This document shows, piece after piece, positions 13,233 to 16,367 of a stretch of 16,367 nucleotides of DNA. The notes below the pieces were generated by a model. The model was not told the origin of the DNA and searched no databases. It was given only the letters and a program-made list of their open reading frames with translations. The translations under genes and the position numbers were made by a program. This stretch comes from Bacteroidales bacterium UBA5287. GTDB lineage: Bacteria; Bacteroidota; Bacteroidia; Bacteroidales; Dysgonomonadaceae. The number at the start of each line of letters is the position of its first letter. Within the stretch, counting starts at the first letter, position 1. Where the stretch lies: positions 1 through 16,367 of the forward strand of contig DHSL01000011.1 in NCBI GenBank assembly GCA_002411345.1. The letters run 5' to 3'.

Positions 13233-15209
13233 TTACATTCTACCCCCAGGGCTTTGTCCAACGCTTCCACTGTTTAAATAGGGATTTGTGTTGCCTTGTA
13301 TTGGGTTCTGTTTATTTTGATTTTGTTGTTCGCGCTGTTCATTCAAATTACGTCTTTTCTTTTCCTGGGGTTTATTCTTGGTGATCTCAAGCGGCTTCTG
13401 TTTGAAAACTTGCACTGCATTCAAATCCCAATCTTCACTATGATCGGTAAATGCTCTGATCTCATAGCTGCGGGGATAGTAATAAACTCTTTCGGGCATA
13501 CGTTTTACCATATAATCTCCGGTAGTCCAAACACCGTCATTATTATCGTCAATAAATAGACGCGCATAAACTTCTCCAGGTAGCAAATCAAAAAAAGTAA
13601 CTTCATTATTATTGACTCTTAATGTTCTAAAAGGTTTATCCGATTTGTCCAACAACTCTACATAGGCTGTTTTACCTGCTGGTATTCCAGTGATATTGAA
13701 CATCAAATTACCATATTCTTCCTCTTTCTTGATGGTAAAATCTTGCTCAATCTTGTTGTTATGCAAACCGTAATAACTGCTCACTGCGGCAGAATCTATT
13801 TTGATATGATATGTATCGCCAAACTTCCATTTGTGACTCAATGTGAATTTACGGGGACTTAAAGAATCACTTGAAAAAGTATACTTGATTGGTTCCAATA
13901 ATGAATCGACTTTATGGAATAACTGAATGGCTGCTGTATCTATCTTATTTACCGGCTGTTCAAACTCAAGACGAATATTTTGAAATACATCTATCGTTCC
14001 TTGAACATTTGAAATTACAGCCAAGAAATTAATAACGGGTTTTTCTTCTTTATCCTTATCTTCTTTATCTTTTTTGGCTGGTTGACGGGCTTTTGGTCTT
14101 TTATAATTGAAACTCAATGTATCTGTTTCAATAAAATCCTGATTAAGTGAGTCGGTGCGAAGATAATTCAACTGAACAAGTAAACTGTCGTTCTTGTAAA
14201 TATTTGAATCTGTTATCCAATAGGTTATACTGTCATTATCTGCACTACGCTCGGTAACATACCAATCTTTTCCTCTGTCTTCTGGAACTACTGGATTTAA
14301 CATCGAAAATGTTGGCAATGATGTAGGCGCACCAAAAAAGATGTCTAACTTGTAAGGCATTGTACGATCGTTTTTCTGGAAATATTTTCTTTGAAATGAT
14401 GATTGAAACGATGCCAAAAGCAAATCGTCAGGAATAAATCTTGTATAACTAACTTGCTTGATGGTGTCTATAGTGATGCTGTCTTTAAATATAGTGTCTT
14501 GACGAACAGCAGGCATTGACGATGGTACAATAATTGAATCGAGAAATGCTATCCCTTCCTGAGGATTATCATATTTATAATCTCTGTTCAAATCAGCAAG
14601 TGCAAAAACATGATATTCACCTGGGGCCATACCACGAATGGTAAAATTACCGCGTGAATCGGTTCTGGATATCCTGTCAAATGGAAGGGAGGTAAATGCT
14701 GTATCATTCAAATTGGAATGAATGCCGACATATACTCCTGATAATGGCTCAAGATCTGCTGCATTCAAAACTTTTCCAGAAATAGCTAATGTGTCAAGAT
14801 GATCGCCGGTGGAAAAAGAATAAGAAAAGTTTTCTAAAGGATTTTTTTCGTTGTTATCTGCAATGGCATCTGTGAAATCAATCGTATAGGTGGTGTTCGA
14901 TTTTAATGTGTCTTTGAGAGTAACAACAACCTTTTTCCCGTATGCACGAATCTCGGGCATATTTTGCTGGGGGGGAGTAATAATAACCTTTTCCATGGGT
15001 TTTTCAACTACCACATTTTCATCAAACAATATTTCTATCTTGGAAACAGATGTGTTTAGGGCATTTAATTCAGGTGTGGAATTCAGCATCCGAGGGGGAC
15101 GCTCATCATATGCACCACCGTCGGGCATACCAATGTTTGCACATGAGTAAACCAATGTTAATATAAGAATGATAAGAAATGGAAATAAATATCTATGAAT
15201 GTGTCGCAT
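13233..15209 (-). CDS. Big_5/Ig-like domain lipoprotein of unknown function
   Basis: A 658-residue envelope lipoprotein. I chose the ATG at 15209, which gives a normal signal peptide (MRHIHRYLFP, a hydrophobic core, then lipobox VYSC, Cys23). The frame extends ten codons further to a TTG at 15239, but that codon overlaps a -7 promoter box and would spoil the signal peptide. Domains: a Big_5 Ig-like module (about 40-138, PPRMLNSTP to YSFSTG), a carboxypeptidase-regulatory-like module (about 139-230) ending in an Asp/Asn-rich possible calcium loop DLNRDYKYDN (206-215), a Lys/Asp/Glu-rich linker (378-391), a second Big_5-like module (about 392-495), and a C-terminal beta module with another DNNDGVWTTGD loop (556-566). 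The tail (624-658) is Gln/Asn-rich and low in complexity. The DUF3108 gene follows 8 nt downstream. Function is unknown; a structural envelope role is the simplest guess. Confidence 0.85.
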   Translation of the reverse strand: MRHIHRYLFPFLIILILTLVYSCANIGMPDGGAYDERPPRMLNSTPELNALNTSVSKIEILFDENVVVEKPMEKVIITPPQQNMPEIRAYGKKVVVTLKDTLKSNTTYTIDFTDAIADNNEKNPLENFSYSFSTGDHLDTLAISGKVLNAADLEPLSGVYVGIHSNLNDTAFTSLPFDRISRTDSRGNFTIRGMAPGEYHVFALADLNRDYKYDNPQEGIAFLDSIIVPSSMPAVRQDTIFKDSITIDTIKQVSYTRFIPDDLLLASFQSSFQRKYFQKNDRTMPYKLDIFFGAPTSLPTFSMLNPVVPEDRGKDWYVTERSADNDSITYWITDSNIYKNDSLLVQLNYLRTDSLNQDFIETDTLSFNYKRPKARQPAKKDKEDKDKEEKPVINFLAVISNVQGTIDVFQNIRLEFEQPVNKIDTAAIQLFHKVDSLLEPIKYTFSSDSLSPRKFTLSHKWKFGDTYHIKIDSAAVSSYYGLHNNKIEQDFTIKKEEEYGNLMFNITGIPAGKTAYVELLDKSDKPFRTLRVNNNEVTFFDLLPGEVYARLFIDDNNDGVWTTGDYMVKRMPERVYYYPRSYEIRAFTDHSEDWDLNAVQVFKQKPLEITKNKPQEKKRRNLNEQREQQNQNKQNPIQGNTNPYLNSGSVGQSPGGRM

Positions 15210-15236
15210 ACCTGATTTTTTCGTACAAATTAAATG

Positions 15237-15244
15237 CAAAAATA
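15237..15244 (-). promoter_or_regulatory. Candidate -7 promoter element for the Ig-lipoprotein/DUF3108 operon
   Basis: On the minus strand this is TATTTTTG, an exact TAnnTTTG match, 28 nt upstream of ATG 15209. Because it coincides with the alternative TTG codon (15237-15239), it argues for the ATG start. The surrounding 105-nt gap after DUF2851 holds no other clear signal. Confidence 0.5.
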
Positions 15245-15314
15245 CAATCTTTTAATCTGATAGATACTTTATTTGATTGAAAAATAACTAAAATGACCGT
15301 TTAACAATAATAAT

Positions 15315-16367
15315 TCACCTTTTTGACGAAAGTAGAAAATATCCAATTTTGCAATATAAACATTTTCGCTTATCACAATATTCTCGCTTCAATTGAATAA
15401 GAGCCTGGGTTTCCAACGCATTGTTTGCAATAATTCCGCAATTGTAAAAATTCTCGACTATGCTGTTACACTCGGGCTTTAATGATTCTAACATTGAAAA
15501 AGATCTGTCACAATATTTTTGTAAATCAAGCTTTCTTCCATAGGCAAACAAAACTGGTGCGACGGTATTGATAAGTATGACATTCAACGAATGACTGCCG
15601 GGAAATTTACTTCGCTGAACGGATGTCTTTCCAAATACATAGTGAGACTGCCAATAATCTGATGCATTCAACTGGAAAAAGTGTCGCGACTGCTTGATAT
15701 CTTCTACTTCTAAAATGGATGAAAAAAGACTGATGGATTGCTGCAAAACAGCGGCTAATTGGGCAAGCCTGATCTGGGGAAAGGACTGGGGACGTACTCT
15801 CAACGATTTAAATAGATAGGATTCTAATGGCTTCAGCAAATATTTTTTCTGTAAAAACAAATACTCGTTTCGTAGTCGTAAATAATACTCGTCTTGCAAC
15901 GCATCATTTTGAAGCATCCCCGCTTGTCCAAAAAGCAACGATTCTATCTGAAAAAGACTGTTTCTGTGTTTTTGAATTATGTTGTACGGCAGACTCAACG
16001 CTAATCTTTCAAAGGCTTCTGAATTTAATCCGAATCCATAACTCCGTGTTAACAGGACATAAAAAACATCGTTCCAAGAATTGTTGAAGCGCTGTAAATT
16101 ATTATAAATATCTTGAGTTTTCCTTTCTAATCGTTCAATGGATAACACATCAAGCCACGACGAAATTATATTGCGGGGTACATTGGACAACTGATCCTGA
16201 CAGGATATCTTTTCTGGATTCTTAAGCAATAATCCTGCTCTGGTAATCACTTTTTCTGGTACTGACAAAATCATTTGAGGAACCGACTGACCATTTTCAT
16301 TAAATACTTCACTATTCATGTATTCAACTACATGTAAAATAACAGAGTTGTAGGCTTTGTCTAAATG
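15315..16367 (-). CDS. DUF2851 family protein (5' end beyond the window)
   Basis: A DUF2851 family protein, a Bacteroidota family without assigned function, normally about 420-430 residues. The frame is open from 16367 to the stop at 15315 (350 residues visible), so the gene starts outside the window. Upstream of the internal ATG at 16319 the frame reads HLDKAYNSVILHVVEY, the family's conserved segment, so that Met is not the start. The body is helix-rich with a conserved SYGFG (90-94 from the internal Met). Near the C-terminus REYCDKRKCLYCKIG gives a Cys-x4-Cys-x2-Cys cluster (15351-15377). There is no signal peptide in the visible part. The Ig-lipoprotein gene follows in the same direction but has its own promoter box. 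A metal- or nucleic-acid-binding role is only a guess. Confidence 0.85.
   Translation of the reverse strand, partial: HLDKAYNSVILHVVEYMNSEVFNENGQSVPQMILSVPEKVITRAGLLLKNPEKISCQDQLSNVPRNIISSWLDVLSIERLERKTQDIYNNLQRFNNSWNDVFYVLLTRSYGFGLNSEAFERLALSLPYNIIQKHRNSLFQIESLLFGQAGMLQNDALQDEYYLRLRNEYLFLQKKYLLKPLESYLFKSLRVRPQSFPQIRLAQLAAVLQQSISLFSSILEVEDIKQSRHFFQLNASDYWQSHYVFGKTSVQRSKFPGSHSLNVILINTVAPVLFAYGRKLDLQKYCDRSFSMLESLKPECNSIVENFYNCGIIANNALETQALIQLKREYCDKRKCLYCKIGYFLLSSKR

Noticed and set aside
16317..16319. ATG at 16319 as the start of the DUF2851 gene
   Set aside because: The frame stays open to the window edge and the upstream residues (HLDKAYNSVILHVV) match the family, so the gene is cut by the window.
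1..16367. CRISPR arrays, tRNA/rRNA genes, insertion sequences, phage or defence genes
   Set aside because: Looked for spaced repeats, terminal inverted repeats, transposase motifs and RNA-gene features; none was seen.

Overview
The window looks like chromosomal DNA of an AT-rich member of the Bacteroidota, most likely order Bacteroidales. Four things point there. The intergenic gaps carry the phylum's -7 promoter element TAnnTTTG, and clear Shine-Dalgarno sequences are lacking. Several exported proteins have short lipoprotein signal peptides. Families essentially typical of Bacteroidota are present (DUF2795, DUF2851, a Big_5-type Ig lipoprotein, DUF3108). The gene mix (corrinoid adenosyltransferase, acyl-CoA:acetate CoA-transferase, Rex) suits a propionate- or succinate-forming fermenter. 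I cannot name the species. No phage, insertion sequence, CRISPR, rRNA or tRNA gene was seen, and no gap between genes exceeds about 230 bases.

Layout, left to right. (1) 1-853: phosphoglycerate mutase gpmA on the minus strand, closed by a strong hairpin terminator. (2) 1085-5126: a plus-strand carbohydrate module of a LacI-type regulator, a GRRRP-motif MFS sugar transporter and a GH13 alpha-amylase-family lipoprotein. A CG-centred palindrome between regulator and transporter is a candidate operator, and a hairpin terminator follows the amylase. (3) 5246-6568: an acetyl-CoA hydrolase/4-hydroxybutyrate CoA-transferase family enzyme, minus strand. (4) 6773-6994: a small acidic DUF2795 protein, minus strand, with its own promoter and terminator. 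(5) 7080-10100: a tightly packed minus-strand operon, rex - FAH-family acylpyruvase-like enzyme - ispF - degenerate methyltransferase-like protein - corrinoid adenosyltransferase. (6) 10249-12427: divergent from rex, a lipoprotein sulfatase followed by a uracil-DNA-glycosylase-superfamily protein. (7) 12424-16367: minus-strand DUF2851 (cut by the window edge), then a Big_5/Ig-like lipoprotein followed 8 nt later by a DUF3108 exported protein.

How the genes work together. LacI, MFS and GH13 form a self-contained system: the lipoprotein amylase cuts alpha-glucans outside the cytoplasm and the MFS protein imports the products, under LacI control. GpmA serves the glycolysis that consumes them. 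The CoA-transferase and the corrinoid adenosyltransferase (B12 coenzyme for methylmalonyl-CoA mutase) fit acid-forming fermentation, and Rex senses the NADH/NAD+ balance of that metabolism. The last block encodes cell-envelope proteins of unknown role.

Most of the window is ordinary core genome. The least explained parts are the degenerate methyltransferase inside the rex operon, the DUF2795 and DUF2851 proteins, the glycosylase-like protein next to a sulfatase, and the candidate LacI operator. Two gene starts were moved from TTG to downstream ATG codons (7631 and 15209); the second is supported by a promoter element lying on the TTG.
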